Below are positions 18,418-27,425 of a stretch of 64,000 nt of DNA, piece by piece (position 1 is the stretch's first letter; each line of letters begins with the position of its first letter). The notes beneath the pieces are model-generated. The model saw nothing but the letters and a program-made list of their open reading frames with translations, ran no database searches and was not told the DNA's origin. Source of the DNA: CAZLWA01 sp964563165 (GTDB lineage Bacteria > CLD3 > SB21); the NCBI GenBank assembly GCA_964563165.1, contig CAZLWA010000048.1, forward strand, positions 22,844 through 86,843. The letters run 5' to 3'. A program made the position numbers and the translations under genes.

Positions 18418-18510
18418 GACGCTGATATACGCTGATTATGTATGACATTTATTTTAAAGTTCATAAAATATTTTCTGCGCCAATCATAAAGATCTTAATT
18501 AATCAGCGTC
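18418..18510 (-). repeat. Inverted repeat, GACGCTGATA family
   Basis: The arm GACGCTGATATACGCTGATTA at 18418-18438, written here in pieces as GACGCTGATA-TACGCTGATTA, is opposed by TAATTAATCAGCGTC at 18496-18510, with a 57-base AT-rich centre. The right arm touches the stop codon of the epimerase gene. Only this copy was seen. Confidence 0.6.
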
Positions 18511-19511
18511 TAAATAACCTGAAACCCGTGGGCATACGGATCTTCGTCGTCTATGAAAATGGTATTGTGACCGGTAATATAAGCCCAGCCCTCGACACTC
18601 GGAATGATCGCTTCATAACTTCCGACCTTGGTCTGCGATTCCACGCGCCCGCGAAACATACTGCCGATGATGCTTTCATGAATAAATGTATCCCCGACTT
18701 TCAATTTTCCTTTAGCCGCCCACTGCGCCATACGGGCGGAAGTGCCGGTGCCGCATGGAGAACGGTCTATCGCTTTATCTCCGTAAAACACTGCGTTGCG
18801 CGCATGGGCCTCAGAATTGTTCGGTTTGCCCGTCCACTCAAGATGCGACAGCCCGCAAATCGTGGAATTTTCCGGATGAACAAATGAATATTTTTCATTC
18901 ATGCGTTTTCGCACGACCGGGCTCCAGCGCAAAATATCGCCCGCGGTGATCGACTCGAGCCCCTGATAATTCTTTTGCGGGTCAACGATCGCATAATAAT
19001 TTCCGCCGTAAGCTACGTCCACGGTGATCATTCCCAGATCAGGACATTCGATCTCCAACCCGCTGGAATGTAAATAGGAAGGCACATTGACAATACGAAC
19101 AGATTTAACTTTACTGCCTTCCATCGTGTAATACACTTCCACAATTCCGGCCGGGACTTCGAGCCGGAGTTTGCCCGGCGTTTTGGGCGTGACAAGTTTT
19201 TCTTCGATCATGACCGTTGCGGTTCCGATCGTGCCGTGCCCGCACATCGGCAGACAACCGCTGGTCTCGATAAAAAGGATCGCGGCATCAGAATCTTCGC
19301 GCGTTGTCGGGTACAAAATGCTTCCCGACATCATATCATGTCCGCGCGGCTCGAACATCAGCGCGGTGCGGATCCAGTCGTATTCTTTCAGGAAATGCTG
19401 ACGCCGCTCGCTCATGTTTTTCCCCTCAAGCGAAGGCCCGCCGCTCGTGACAACACGAACCGGATTCCCGCACGTATGCGCGTCAATACATGAAAATGTT
19501 TTCTTTGCCAT
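18510..19511 (-). CDS. 4-hydroxyproline 2-epimerase (proline racemase family)
   Basis: About 333 residues with both catalytic cysteines, LPMCGHG and DRSPCGTG, plus the DAHTCGNPVRVV motif characteristic of 4-hydroxyproline 2-epimerases. It converts trans-4-hydroxy-L-proline to cis-4-hydroxy-D-proline. The ATG at 19511 (MAKKTFSCIDAH) is chosen: an in-frame start at 19631 adds 40 residues that are translated intergenic repeat (KNPPNPLSKG). It is followed by the DadA-like oxidase that would use its product. Confidence 0.92.
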   Translation of the reverse strand: MAKKTFSCIDAHTCGNPVRVVTSGGPSLEGKNMSERRQHFLKEYDWIRTALMFEPRGHDMMSGSILYPTTREDSDAAILFIETSGCLPMCGHGTIGTATVMIEEKLVTPKTPGKLRLEVPAGIVEVYYTMEGSKVKSVRIVNVPSYLHSSGLEIECPDLGMITVDVAYGGNYYAIVDPQKNYQGLESITAGDILRWSPVVRKRMNEKYSFVHPENSTICGLSHLEWTGKPNNSEAHARNAVFYGDKAIDRSPCGTGTSARMAQWAAKGKLKVGDTFIHESIIGSMFRGRVESQTKVGSYEAIIPSVEGWAYITGHNTIFIDDEDPYAHGFQVI

Positions 19512-19544
19512 GGAAGAATATGATAAATTCTTTGGAAAGAATCG

Positions 19545-19882
19545 AGAAAAAATGATCGACAGTTTTCCTTCAAAAGGGGTCGCGTTTTCGTGCCCCTTGG
19601 AAAGGGGGTTAGGCGGATTTTTAGTTTGCACGGACGGACTCTGTAAAACGTAAAATCGAGTAGGCTTTACGTTTTCTTCCCCCTTGTAAAGGGGTCAGCG
19701 GGATTTAGTATTTTCTTTGAACAAATTCTGCCGTTAATCAAGAAATTGATTGGTTTGCGGCCTTCGATTTTCTTCCCGGATCAGTAGGAAGACAATGCCC
19801 GCACGGCCCAACAGGGAGGCGTGACCGCCGAGATCACGGTCGTAGCCCCCTTTTAAAGAGCCTGTCCCAAGTTTGTCGAGGA
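19545..19882 (-). repeat. Gene-free repeat block, GGGGGATT palindrome family
   Basis: The gap between the epimerase and the 450-residue protein (390 bases) holds no convincing gene. It contains degenerate copies of the CCCCTTGGAAAGGGGG-TTAGGGGGATT family at about 19592-19622 and 19677-19707, and a CCCCCTTTTAAAG half at 19849. Confidence 0.6.
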
Positions 19883-19900
19883 GGATTCGCTGGATTGAGT

Positions 19901-21253
19901 TTATTTGTACAAACGCGTTGTTACTTCAGTTGACTTTTTTACGGTCTTCATTTTTCGTCTTATCAATATCACAACGATTACAATCAGCCCGAATACGGAC
20001 GTCGCTATCCAGAGCGCGCCTCTTAAGGGCCGTTGTTTTTTCTCGGCCATCTTGGCAGAATAAATTTGATAAACATCCGGGAAGAGGGCCCCATGTTCAT
20101 CGATCCATTGGCCATTAATAAGGCTTGCATTAACATCTACTGAATCCAATTCAACAAAAGCGCTGTCAGATTCGGCAGACCTCCAGCTATATTCGTGTAC
20201 TTTCCCCGAATAGGTGTTCTCCTTAAGATGTCCTCTGAAAGCCTCATTTCGTTTCATCCATATGATCTTATTTGTCACAATAACGGGAATTTTGTCGCTC
20301 GCCACAAGATGACACAGTACCCGTAATTTAAATTCGTCACCCTCTTCAAAATCTCTTCGCGCAGTATCCGCAGGGTTGACTTCGACTTCATTTGCTTCGA
20401 ATATCATCCAGGACGAGTCCAGCGATTGATCGGTACCTGATCCGTGAATGATGCTTTTATTCAAATAAACGTCAAATTCACTTTGATTGATCACATCCGG
20501 AATTGTATCTGAGATCAGATCCGACCGTCTCACAACAAATATCGGTAACGTAAACCGGTTTTGCTTCACGTTTTCTAAAAGAGACATCCCCAAAGGCGAT
20601 GAAAATCCTGCGTAAACTTTACGGCCCTTGGCCGGATAATTTCTGAGTATAACGTACCGATGGAATTCATGCAAGTTACTGACAACAAACTCTACGTTTC
20701 TTGGAAACTCACTGAATCTCGCGTAAACTGGCCATTCCCTTGAATTGATTTTCTTTATTACCCATGAGCCTTGTTCCTTTGTTAATCGGACTTCGTCATG
20801 GATATCGCGTACAAAAGCAGACACAAACCTCTCGTTTCCATTTGTCGTGTAATCTTTTTCAGAATACGGGAAAGGCACATCCCATAGGACGGGCTGCAAT
20901 TGGGCGTCTCCCAGAACCATACTGTCGAGCGTACTCCAGTCATAGGAAGCATCTTCTTGCTTCTTCCGTAAGTCTCGAAACTTGCTTTTGTTAATAAGAA
21001 ACAGTGATTCCCTGAAATAGAGCTTTTTGTCCTCAATTATTTTAAATCCAGTCCGAAATTCATCGAAGCTCATTCGAATCTTTGTTTTGCACAACAAAAA
21101 GAAACCCGGGTAGGACTCTAAGTTGACTATCGTTGTCGATCCACCAGATCTACGATAGCCACGCGGCGGCTCAGGTAAGACCAAGGCATCCAGCCAGCCT
21201 CCCAGCGCAAATGAAGAAGCAAGAATCAATATCACAATAATCATTTTTTTCAT
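19901..21253 (-). CDS. Unknown protein with N- and C-terminal membrane segments
   Basis: About 450 residues, not recognised. An N-terminal signal or anchor (MKKMIIVILILASSFALGG) is followed by a 380-residue, mostly beta, extracytoplasmic region. A C-terminal membrane helix (about residues 415-435, LWIATSVFGLIVIVVILI) comes before a short basic tail. The ATG at 21253 overlaps the stop of the MFS transporter by four bases (ATGA), which fixes the start and implies co-translation. An earlier in-frame start at 21346 lies inside the MFS gene. Confidence 0.8.
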   Translation of the reverse strand: MKKMIIVILILASSFALGGWLDALVLPEPPRGYRRSGGSTTIVNLESYPGFFLLCKTKIRMSFDEFRTGFKIIEDKKLYFRESLFLINKSKFRDLRKKQEDASYDWSTLDSMVLGDAQLQPVLWDVPFPYSEKDYTTNGNERFVSAFVRDIHDEVRLTKEQGSWVIKKINSREWPVYARFSEFPRNVEFVVSNLHEFHRYVILRNYPAKGRKVYAGFSSPLGMSLLENVKQNRFTLPIFVVRRSDLISDTIPDVINQSEFDVYLNKSIIHGSGTDQSLDSSWMIFEANEVEVNPADTARRDFEEGDEFKLRVLCHLVASDKIPVIVTNKIIWMKRNEAFRGHLKENTYSGKVHEYSWRSAESDSAFVELDSVDVNASLINGQWIDEHGALFPDVYQIYSAKMAEKKQRPLRGALWIATSVFGLIVIVVILIRRKMKTVKKSTEVTTRLYK

Positions 21254-22287
21254 AACGGTAATTCCGCGTTTGCAGTTTTTCTTCTCATCAAAATTCCAAT
21301 CCCCAAGCACACCGCGCTCACGATTGTGAGCGTCGGGAACCACCACATTTCCCGCATCGACACTTCAAACGCGCCGGGCATTCCGCCTGCGGCAATGCCG
21401 AGCCCCAGCACAAGCCCCGAAGCGGTCGCGGGATACTTTGGCATTAGCCGGCCCATCGCGGTCAATATAATAGGCGTCGATGCTTGTAAACATAAAATTC
21501 CTGTCAAGAAGGCGAGACGGAATTCCTGTCCGAAAAGCAGCAAAGGCGCCGACAGAATCAGCGATCCCATTCCTACGTACCGCCATGAAATTTTATCCGA
21601 TAGAAATCCGCCGAGCAATTTACCGCTCGCCGCCGCGATCGCCATTTCGATCAAGAGATCCGACTCGCCCGATAATATAGCCTGAAAGGTCGTCCACACG
21701 AGCGAGCGAAATGCAATCGCCGCAAGAAGAAGGATCATCACCAGATCATGTCGTTCTAGTATCGGTTCATCCCGCTTAGAATCCGCCGACGCTTCGGGCG
21801 TTTTTACGAAAAATAAAATGGTACCTGCAATCAACAGTAAGATCGTCAAATAGACGATCGCATTAAAGCCCTGAATTGCCAAAAGCCCGCCGATGGCAAG
21901 CCCGATCACACCCGGTGCGGCAAAGAGTCCTGCGCCCGTCTGCTTTTTTTCCGGCATCGCTATCGCCAGCGCTCCGCCGCTCACATGGAAGAGCGCGCTC
22001 GCCAGTCCCGCGCACGTCGCCGCGGCATATAAATTAACACTCGCGATCCAAAGCGCTCCCGCCATCAGGATCATAGCGCCCACCACGCTTTTGCGCGATA
22101 TACTCAAAAGATCCACGGCATAACCCACCAGCGGCTGTGCGCCAAACGCGAGCGCATTATAGATCAAGAACAATTCCGCCGCATGACGCCAGTCCTGCGC
22201 CGCATAGAATCCCAGAAGCCAGCCCGCCGATCCGTCGGACACCGCATGCGCGAGCCCGAGTAAAAGCGGAAGTCGTAATGTTTTCAT
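21250..22287 (-). CDS. MFS transporter
   Basis: Polytopic membrane protein, 345 residues, about ten or eleven hydrophobic segments, with the Gly/Ala-rich packing of the major facilitator superfamily. A short basic loop (SISRKSV) fits the loop between helices 2 and 3. It is short for the family (usually about 400). Placed inside the hydroxyproline island on the same strand and coupled to the next gene by ATGA, it could import the substrate. That is inference from position. Confidence 0.8.
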   Translation of the reverse strand: MKTLRLPLLLGLAHAVSDGSAGWLLGFYAAQDWRHAAELFLIYNALAFGAQPLVGYAVDLLSISRKSVVGAMILMAGALWIASVNLYAAATCAGLASALFHVSGGALAIAMPEKKQTGAGLFAAPGVIGLAIGGLLAIQGFNAIVYLTILLLIAGTILFFVKTPEASADSKRDEPILERHDLVMILLLAAIAFRSLVWTTFQAILSGESDLLIEMAIAAASGKLLGGFLSDKISWRYVGMGSLILSAPLLLFGQEFRLAFLTGILCLQASTPIILTAMGRLMPKYPATASGLVLGLGIAAGGMPGAFEVSMREMWWFPTLTIVSAVCLGIGILMRRKTANAELPL

Positions 22288-22376
22288 AACGATTCCCTAT
22301 TTTTTAATTTTCTTCGAATGACTGCAAAATCGATCTCATTCTTTCGTCTCCCATATTTGGAGGTACAACTGAATTG

Positions 22377-22712
22377 TCAAAAAATAAAACTCATACTTGC
22401 CGTAATTCCATTGGCAGAAAATGAGATCCAGAATGCTCTTCGCCAGGATACTTCACACAGCATCCTGATTAGAAGCCATTCGACTAAGACAACACTGACT
22501 TCAATTATAAACAGCGACGGGAGATGATGGCCTATCGTTACCGGCGCGAAGAGATCGATCAAGGACCAATACCCGTGCACCGCGAGCGGCTGCGTGAAGG
22601 TATTGACTAAAATGCAATATCCGGCATGCACCAGCGGACGGCGGTGAAGCCAGATCATCCAAATCGCATACTCCACCGCGACCGTCAATCCCCACGCGAT
22701 AAGTAAGGTCAT
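22377..22712 (-). CDS. Small integral membrane protein, unknown
   Basis: About 111 residues with four hydrophobic segments and no motif I recognise. The ATG at 22712 has AAGGAG ten bases upstream. A longer reading from 22841 would start inside a GGGGGATT repeat arm and adds 43 unlikely residues. It precedes the MFS gene on the same strand by about 90 bases. Confidence 0.65.
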   Translation of the reverse strand: MTLLIAWGLTVAVEYAIWMIWLHRRPLVHAGYCILVNTFTQPLAVHGYWSLIDLFAPVTIGHHLPSLFIIEVSVVLVEWLLIRMLCEVSWRRAFWISFSANGITASMSFIF

Positions 22713-22801
22713 ATCCACGAGTCTCCTTGTGATACGTGAATTTTCTTGGCTAAATTTTGAAATTAGAAAAAATGACGCCGGGTCTGAGTCAAGACTTTTT
22801 T

Positions 22802-23197
22802 CTACCTCCTTGGAAAGGGGGTTAGGGGGATTTTTGTGCATGCTTGCACAAATGCCTCGATCGCCTGCAACACGCTATCCGTCTTATTTCGAACTTCGCC
22901 TTCTGTAAATCGCAAAACAGTCAATCCCATCGCTTCCAGATCCCGCTGCCTTGAAATGTCCTTTTCATATACTTCTTTAAGTCCATGACTGTAACCGTCA
23001 ACCTCGATAACAATCTTCATCGCTTTGCAATAAAAATCAACTACATATTTCCCCAGTGGTTTTTGACGATTGAACTGCAGGCCGAAACATTTTCTGCCGC
23101 TCAGGTATCTCCAAAGCAGTGCTTCACCCAATGTCGAATTTTTTCTCAGCTTGCGTGAAACTTTTTTGAGATTCTTGTTATACGGTACGGTCTCCAT
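22802..23197 (-). CDS. DUF559 endonuclease-like protein, repeat-flanked
   Basis: About 131 residues of the DUF559/very-short-patch-like nuclease fold. Landmarks are the N-terminal helix pair (LRKNSTLGEALLW), the strand LQFNRQKPLGKYVVDFYC, and IEVDGYSHG with the acidic centre of a PD-(D/E)XK-type site (Asp in VVDFY, Glu and Asp in VIEVDG). The C-terminus (TKIPLTPFPRR) is translated from the flanking repeat. Inverted arms of the GGGGGATT family lie on both sides (22805-22835 and 23224-23256). The gene interrupts the island between the small membrane protein and the aldehyde dehydrogenase. Confidence 0.82.
   Translation of the reverse strand: METVPYNKNLKKVSRKLRKNSTLGEALLWRYLSGRKCFGLQFNRQKPLGKYVVDFYCKAMKIVIEVDGYSHGLKEVYEKDISRQRDLEAMGLTVLRFTEGEVRNKTDSVLQAIEAFVQACTKIPLTPFPRR
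22805..22835 (+). repeat. Left arm of DUF559 unit
   Basis: CCTCCTTGGAAAGGGGG followed by TTAGGGGGATTTTT. A short hairpin followed by the GGGGGATT end that faces the nuclease gene; it overlaps the last codons of that gene. Confidence 0.8.
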
Positions 23198-23223
23198 CAA
23201 GATATTTGTTTGTTCGTCCAAGT

Positions 23224-23256
23224 AATCCCCCTAACCCCCTTTTCAAGGGGGAAAAG
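23224..23256 (-). repeat. Right arm of DUF559 unit
   Basis: Inverted copy of the left arm (AATCCCCCTAACCCCC then TTTTCAAGGGGGAAAA), with its AATCCCCC end facing the nuclease gene. It abuts the stop codon of the aldehyde dehydrogenase gene. Confidence 0.8.
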
Positions 23257-24693
23257 TCACGGCTGCATATACGTCGTCTTTACCGTTGTATAAAATTCCG
23301 CGGCGTAACGCCCCTGCTCACGGCTGCCGTAGCTGGAACCTTTTCGTCCGCCGAACGGCACGTGATAATCAATGCCCGCCGTCGGCAGATTGATCATCAC
23401 CATACCTGCTTGCGCGTGCTGTTTGAAATGATGCGCCAATTTCAATGACGTCGTGCAGATTCCTGAAGTCAATCCGAACGGCGTATCGTTCGCGATTGCC
23501 AAAGCTTCGTCATAATTTTTTACGCGGATCACACTCGCGACAGGCCCGAAAATCTCTTCGCGATTAATTTTCATTTGCGCATGCGTCTCAGTGAATAGCG
23601 CAGGCGCCATATAAAATCCTTCTTTATCGCGTTTTAATCGTTCGCCGCCGAAAACTAATTTTGCATTCTCTTTTTTCCCGATCTCGATATATTCGAGATT
23701 CTTTGAAAGCTGATCCTGATCGACCACCGGCCCGATATCCGTTCCTTTTGCAAGCGCATCGTCAATTCTAAGAACTTTTAATTTTTCAACAACCGCTTTA
23801 ACAAAATGATCGTGAATGCCTTCCGTTACAATTAGCCGGCTCGATGCCGTGCAGCGCTGGCCGGTCTGGAAGAAAGCGCCTTGTACCGCACAATTCACCG
23901 CGACTTCCAGATCCGCGTCATCTACGATCACCAGCGGATTTTTTCCTCCCATTTCCAATTGGACTTTTCCCATACGTTGCGCGCATTGGGCGGCAATTTT
24001 CCTTCCGACCTCGACACTGCCCGTAAAGCTTACTCCGGCAATGTCCGCATGATTGACCATCGCCTGTCCGGCCGTTTCTCCCCGGCCCATGACCAAATTG
24101 AATATCCCTTTCGGCAAACCCGATCGGGAAATAATCTCGGCCAGCGCCCAGGCGCATCCCGGAGCAAGTTCCGCCGGTTTCAAGATCACCGCATTCCCGA
24201 ACGCCAAAGCCGGTGCCGTTTTCCAGGCAGGTATCGCCATCGGAAAATTCCATGGGGTCAGGAGCCCGACCACACCGATGGGTTCGCGTACGACATCCAC
24301 AATAACATTGGGACGGACGGACGGCTGATAATCGCCGGAATTGCGCAGCGCTTCGCCCGCAAAAAATTTAAAGATATTTCCCGCGCGGTTAACTTCCCCG
24401 ATCCCCTCGGGCAAAGTTTTTCCTTCTTCCCGGGAAAGCAATTTTCCTAATTCATCCTGCCGTGCCAGAATTTCCGTTCCGATAAAATCCAAAATATTGA
24501 ATCGCTGCTGCGGGGTGCTCTGCGCCCAACCCGGAAATGCGGACCGGGCGGACTTCACCGCCGTGTCGACATGCGATGCATTGCCTTCGGCATACTCGCC
24601 GACCACATCGTGAATATCCGAAGGATTGATATCCGGCTGCACAGCCGAACCGTCAATCCATTCCCCGTTGATGAATAATTTTTTTGTTTCCAT
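23257..24693 (-). CDS. Aldehyde dehydrogenase, likely 2-ketoglutarate semialdehyde dehydrogenase
   Basis: NAD(P)-dependent aldehyde dehydrogenase, 478 residues. Complete family features: LLTPWNFPMAIPAWKTAPALA is the cofactor-site region, FTGSVEVG the nucleotide fold, LEMGGKNP carries the general-base Glu, and GQRCTASSR the catalytic Cys. The start at 24693 has AAGGGA six bases upstream. In the trans-4-hydroxyproline pathway the last step oxidises 2-ketoglutarate semialdehyde to 2-ketoglutarate. The DapA-like deaminase that makes the semialdehyde is the next gene upstream, so I assign that role by context. Confidence 0.9.
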   Translation of the reverse strand: METKKLFINGEWIDGSAVQPDINPSDIHDVVGEYAEGNASHVDTAVKSARSAFPGWAQSTPQQRFNILDFIGTEILARQDELGKLLSREEGKTLPEGIGEVNRAGNIFKFFAGEALRNSGDYQPSVRPNVIVDVVREPIGVVGLLTPWNFPMAIPAWKTAPALAFGNAVILKPAELAPGCAWALAEIISRSGLPKGIFNLVMGRGETAGQAMVNHADIAGVSFTGSVEVGRKIAAQCAQRMGKVQLEMGGKNPLVIVDDADLEVAVNCAVQGAFFQTGQRCTASSRLIVTEGIHDHFVKAVVEKLKVLRIDDALAKGTDIGPVVDQDQLSKNLEYIEIGKKENAKLVFGGERLKRDKEGFYMAPALFTETHAQMKINREEIFGPVASVIRVKNYDEALAIANDTPFGLTSGICTTSLKLAHHFKQHAQAGMVMINLPTAGIDYHVPFGGRKGSSYGSREQGRYAAEFYTTVKTTYMQP

Positions 24694-24720
24694 TCGAATC
24701 CCTTCATGGTTTTGCAACGA

Positions 24721-24778
24721 CCACCCCGCCCTCCTCAGGTCTGGCGCAGGACACCCCTCCTTGACAGGAGGAGAATAT
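24721..24778 (-). repeat. Degenerate GC-rich repeat between dehydrogenase and deaminase
   Basis: Contains the small palindrome CCTCCTTGACAGGAGG and C-rich stretches of the same general layout as the GGGGGATT family, but diverged. Confidence 0.45.
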
Positions 24779-24780
24779 TA

Positions 24781-25677
24781 CTATAGTACAGGCCTGGTCG
24801 CCAAAGCTTTTTTCACAATTTCTTCAACTTGTTTTCTTTCCTCGCCGATCAACGGCAGACGCGGCGCGCGCACCGTTTCCGAACCCACGCCCACCAGGGC
24901 TTCCACGAGTTTAATATTTTGCACGAACTTAATGGATACATCCAAATGCAGCAGCGGCATGAACCAGCGATACAGTTTCACCGCTTCCTCAGTTCGATTG
25001 GTTTTCACCAATTGATACAAGGCAACCGTTTCTTTCGGAAAAGCGCACACCAAACCCGCGAGCCAACCCGACGCGCCAAGAATTAAACTTTCCATCGCCA
25101 GATCGTCAACACCGGAAAAAATCTGATAACGATTACCGACCTGATTGATAATGTCGGTCAAGCGCCGGATATTGTCCGAGGATTCCTTGATAGCAACAAA
25201 TTTCGGCTCATCGGCTAATTCCGCAAACATATCCGGCGTAATATCCACGCGATACGCGACCGGATTATTGTAGATCATGATAGGCCGATCCGTCGCCGCA
25301 GCCACCGCCCGCAGATGCGCGATCGTTTCACGCCGGTCAGAAACGTATTGCATCCCGGGCAGAACCATAAAACCGTCCGCGCCCAACTTCGCAGCGTTTT
25401 CAGTAAATTTACATGCGCCGGCCGTGGTCGTTTCCGCCACGCAGGACAAGACCGGAACTTTTCCTTTCGCAGCGCCGACCGCGGTTTTCAGCACATCCAA
25501 TTTTTCTTCGGCCGTCAGCGTCCCGTTCTCTCCGAGCGAACCCAGCATGACTAATCCGTTTACGCCGGCATCCAATTGAAATTGGATATGCTTCTCGATC
25601 GCCGGAAAATCGATCGAGTAATCTTTTTTGAATTTCGTCGTCAACGCGGGAAAGATCCCGCTCCAATTTGTTTTCAT
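24781..25677 (-). CDS. DapA-family lyase, likely pyrroline-4-hydroxy-2-carboxylate deaminase
   Basis: Class I aldolase fold of the dihydrodipicolinate synthase/N-acetylneuraminate lyase family, 298 residues. The Schiff-base Lys is in FVAIKESS and the catalytic Tyr in IMIYNNPVAY; the GSLGENGTLT phosphate-like loop is present. The start at 25677 has AAAGGA seven bases upstream. Family members include the deaminase that turns delta-1-pyrroline-4-hydroxy-2-carboxylate into 2-ketoglutarate semialdehyde. The adjacent semialdehyde dehydrogenase and the epimerase/oxidase pair support that role over lysine biosynthesis. Confidence 0.88.
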   Translation of the reverse strand: MKTNWSGIFPALTTKFKKDYSIDFPAIEKHIQFQLDAGVNGLVMLGSLGENGTLTAEEKLDVLKTAVGAAKGKVPVLSCVAETTTAGACKFTENAAKLGADGFMVLPGMQYVSDRRETIAHLRAVAAATDRPIMIYNNPVAYRVDITPDMFAELADEPKFVAIKESSDNIRRLTDIINQVGNRYQIFSGVDDLAMESLILGASGWLAGLVCAFPKETVALYQLVKTNRTEEAVKLYRWFMPLLHLDVSIKFVQNIKLVEALVGVGSETVRAPRLPLIGEERKQVEEIVKKALATRPVL

Positions 25678-25707
25678 TTTCAAATCCTTTTGTGTTATGC
25701 GCGCATA

Positions 25708-25857
25708 GAATCCCCCGCCGGAGCCTGCCCTGAGCAGGTCCTTCGTTTCGCTCAGGATAAACTTCGGAGCGCCCCCTTTAATCCCCCCCGCCGGAGCCTG
25801 CACTGAGCATCGCGAAGTGGCGCCCCCCTTTATTAAAGGGGGGTTCGGGGGGATTAA
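25708..25857 (+). repeat. Composite GGGGGATT-family repeat (about 150 bp)
   Basis: Tandem C-rich units with the hairpin CCCCCCTTTATTAAAGGGGGG and the closing TTCGGGGGGATT. The terminal GGATTAA supplies the TAA stop of the DinB-fold gene on the opposite strand. An inner segment (GGAGCCTGCACTGAGCATCG) recurs at 35384. Confidence 0.8.
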
Positions 25858-26426
25858 GTCTTCGGAAAATCCATCATCTCATACATCCGTTTTGCCTGAA
25901 GGATGTGCCGCCGTTCATGCGCCATCATGATCGAAAAACTTTCGCCCAAACTGATCCGGATCAGTTTACTCAGGGGAGATGTGAGTTTGATTTCCGCGAG
26001 GTCAAGACCGTTCGCGCGTTTCATGAGTGCCAGCAATTGCCGCTGATGTTCGGCAAAATCGTTCAGTACAATTTTCCCTTCCGTACGATTCGACGGCTGA
26101 AAACTTTTCGGCGCTTTGAATTTGAAAAATCCGTCCGGCTTGACAAATAACATATAGAATTTTCCCATCCAACTGGCGCGATACGGTTTTTCATCTGTTG
26201 CTTGTTTGGCCGCCGGTTCGTCCATAGCCCTTTTGATCCCGGTAAAATATTGCTGGTCGGTTACGATCACGTGGTCGAGGCACTGCGCAATGCTCCACGT
26301 ATGTTCGTTCGGTTTCCAATTTAATTGCGTGTCGCTGAGCGTAGAAAAAAATGTTGTGATTTCCTCCAACACCGCTTCCGCCTCTTTGGTCAGTTGATTC
26401 AGATGCGAACTAGACAGCTCTGCCAT
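25854..26426 (-). CDS. DinB-superfamily (four-helix) protein
   Basis: 190 residues, predicted all-helical DinB/YfiT-like metalloprotein. The metal-binding His pattern is visible: His in CLDHVIV (about residue 52) and the pair in MMAHERRHI near the C-terminus. TWSIAQ is a typical family motif. Members include thiol transferases and proteins of unknown activity, so the substrate is open. Not related to DNA polymerase IV despite the name. Its stop codon is supplied by the adjoining repeat. Confidence 0.85.
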   Translation of the reverse strand: MAELSSSHLNQLTKEAEAVLEEITTFFSTLSDTQLNWKPNEHTWSIAQCLDHVIVTDQQYFTGIKRAMDEPAAKQATDEKPYRASWMGKFYMLFVKPDGFFKFKAPKSFQPSNRTEGKIVLNDFAEHQRQLLALMKRANGLDLAEIKLTSPLSKLIRISLGESFSIMMAHERRHILQAKRMYEMMDFPKT

Positions 26427-26468
26427 ATCCTTTGACTATTTCATAATTGATAAAATAAAATTGCACGG

Positions 26469-27242
26469 CTACCGTGATTCATGCGCATGCGCGGAACGGC
26501 TTTCCTTTTTTATTTGTTTTTTGATTTCGTTCCATAAATTAACGTACGATTCTGCCGCGTGGGAGCGCGTATCGTAGGACAAGAGCGGCGCGCGCCGCAC
26601 GCCCATCTTTTCAATGTCCGAAGCGTACGGGATATAGGTTTTCAGGAAATTGTTGTCGTGCTTGGTAAACTCTTCGATCGTATCCCGGTGAATATCTTTC
26701 CGCATATCCACCATCGTAAAGAACGCCAGGATCCGCTCGGGTTTCAATCCGTGCTTTTCAAAGAATTTGATCACCATCGTATAGCTGCGGATGGATAATA
26801 CGGTGGGAATCATCGGCATTAAAATATAATCCGCCGCATTAAAAATATTTTCCGCGAGCATGGACAGGGCCGGGGGCGAATCGATAAAAATCATATCAAA
26901 TTCCTTTTCCATCGGCTCCAGCAAACGCACCAGCTCCGTCTTTTTCATCCCGTCCAGTATGACATCCAGTTTTCTTCCTGAAAAATCTGCCGGCAACACC
27001 TTCAAGCCCTCGTACGTCGTAATGCGGATGTGGTCTGCCAGGTCGTCTTTGCCTTTGATCACGTCTTTGATCTTGCCGTCATCTTTCGGCAAGACCTGAT
27101 AATAATACGTCGCCGAGGCCTGCGGATCGAGGTCCCACAAGAGCGTGGTTTTGCCATCACGGGAAGCTAAAAACGAAAGATTTACGGCGGACGCGGTTTT
27201 ACCGACGCCGCCTTTCAGATTATAAATGGCGAACGTGATCAT
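26469..27242 (-). CDS. ParA-family ATPase, orphan
   Basis: 257 residues. Deviant Walker A LKGGVGKTASAVNL at the N-terminus, Walker A-prime/switch region (WDLDPQASAT) and Walker B IFIDSPPAL, as in ParA/Soj. The start at 27242 (MITFAIYN) is the family-typical one; an earlier in-frame start adds 49 unlikely residues. No parB-like gene or parS-like cluster is seen next to it, so it may position something other than a chromosome, or act with a distant partner. Confidence 0.88.
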   Translation of the reverse strand: MITFAIYNLKGGVGKTASAVNLSFLASRDGKTTLLWDLDPQASATYYYQVLPKDDGKIKDVIKGKDDLADHIRITTYEGLKVLPADFSGRKLDVILDGMKKTELVRLLEPMEKEFDMIFIDSPPALSMLAENIFNAADYILMPMIPTVLSIRSYTMVIKFFEKHGLKPERILAFFTMVDMRKDIHRDTIEEFTKHDNNFLKTYIPYASDIEKMGVRRAPLLSYDTRSHAAESYVNLWNEIKKQIKKESRSAHAHESR

Positions 27243-27425
27243 GATGAAAAATCCGGTTTGGAAATACGGAGACAACTTAGGAATATATTTTCCGGAAGGA
27301 AAGAAATTTTTTAAGACACTGGCCGCAACGAGTGCGAAGGATTGATGTGATAAAAATACAAACGTTCTTTTTCGAACGTGCTTCAACAAGTCTTCGCGCG
27401 TTTGCTTCCGCGGTTTATGAAAAAT

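Noticed and set aside
19512..19631. N-terminal extension of the 4-hydroxyproline epimerase
   Set aside because: The 40 extra residues are translated GGGGGATT-family repeat and the family start is at 19511.
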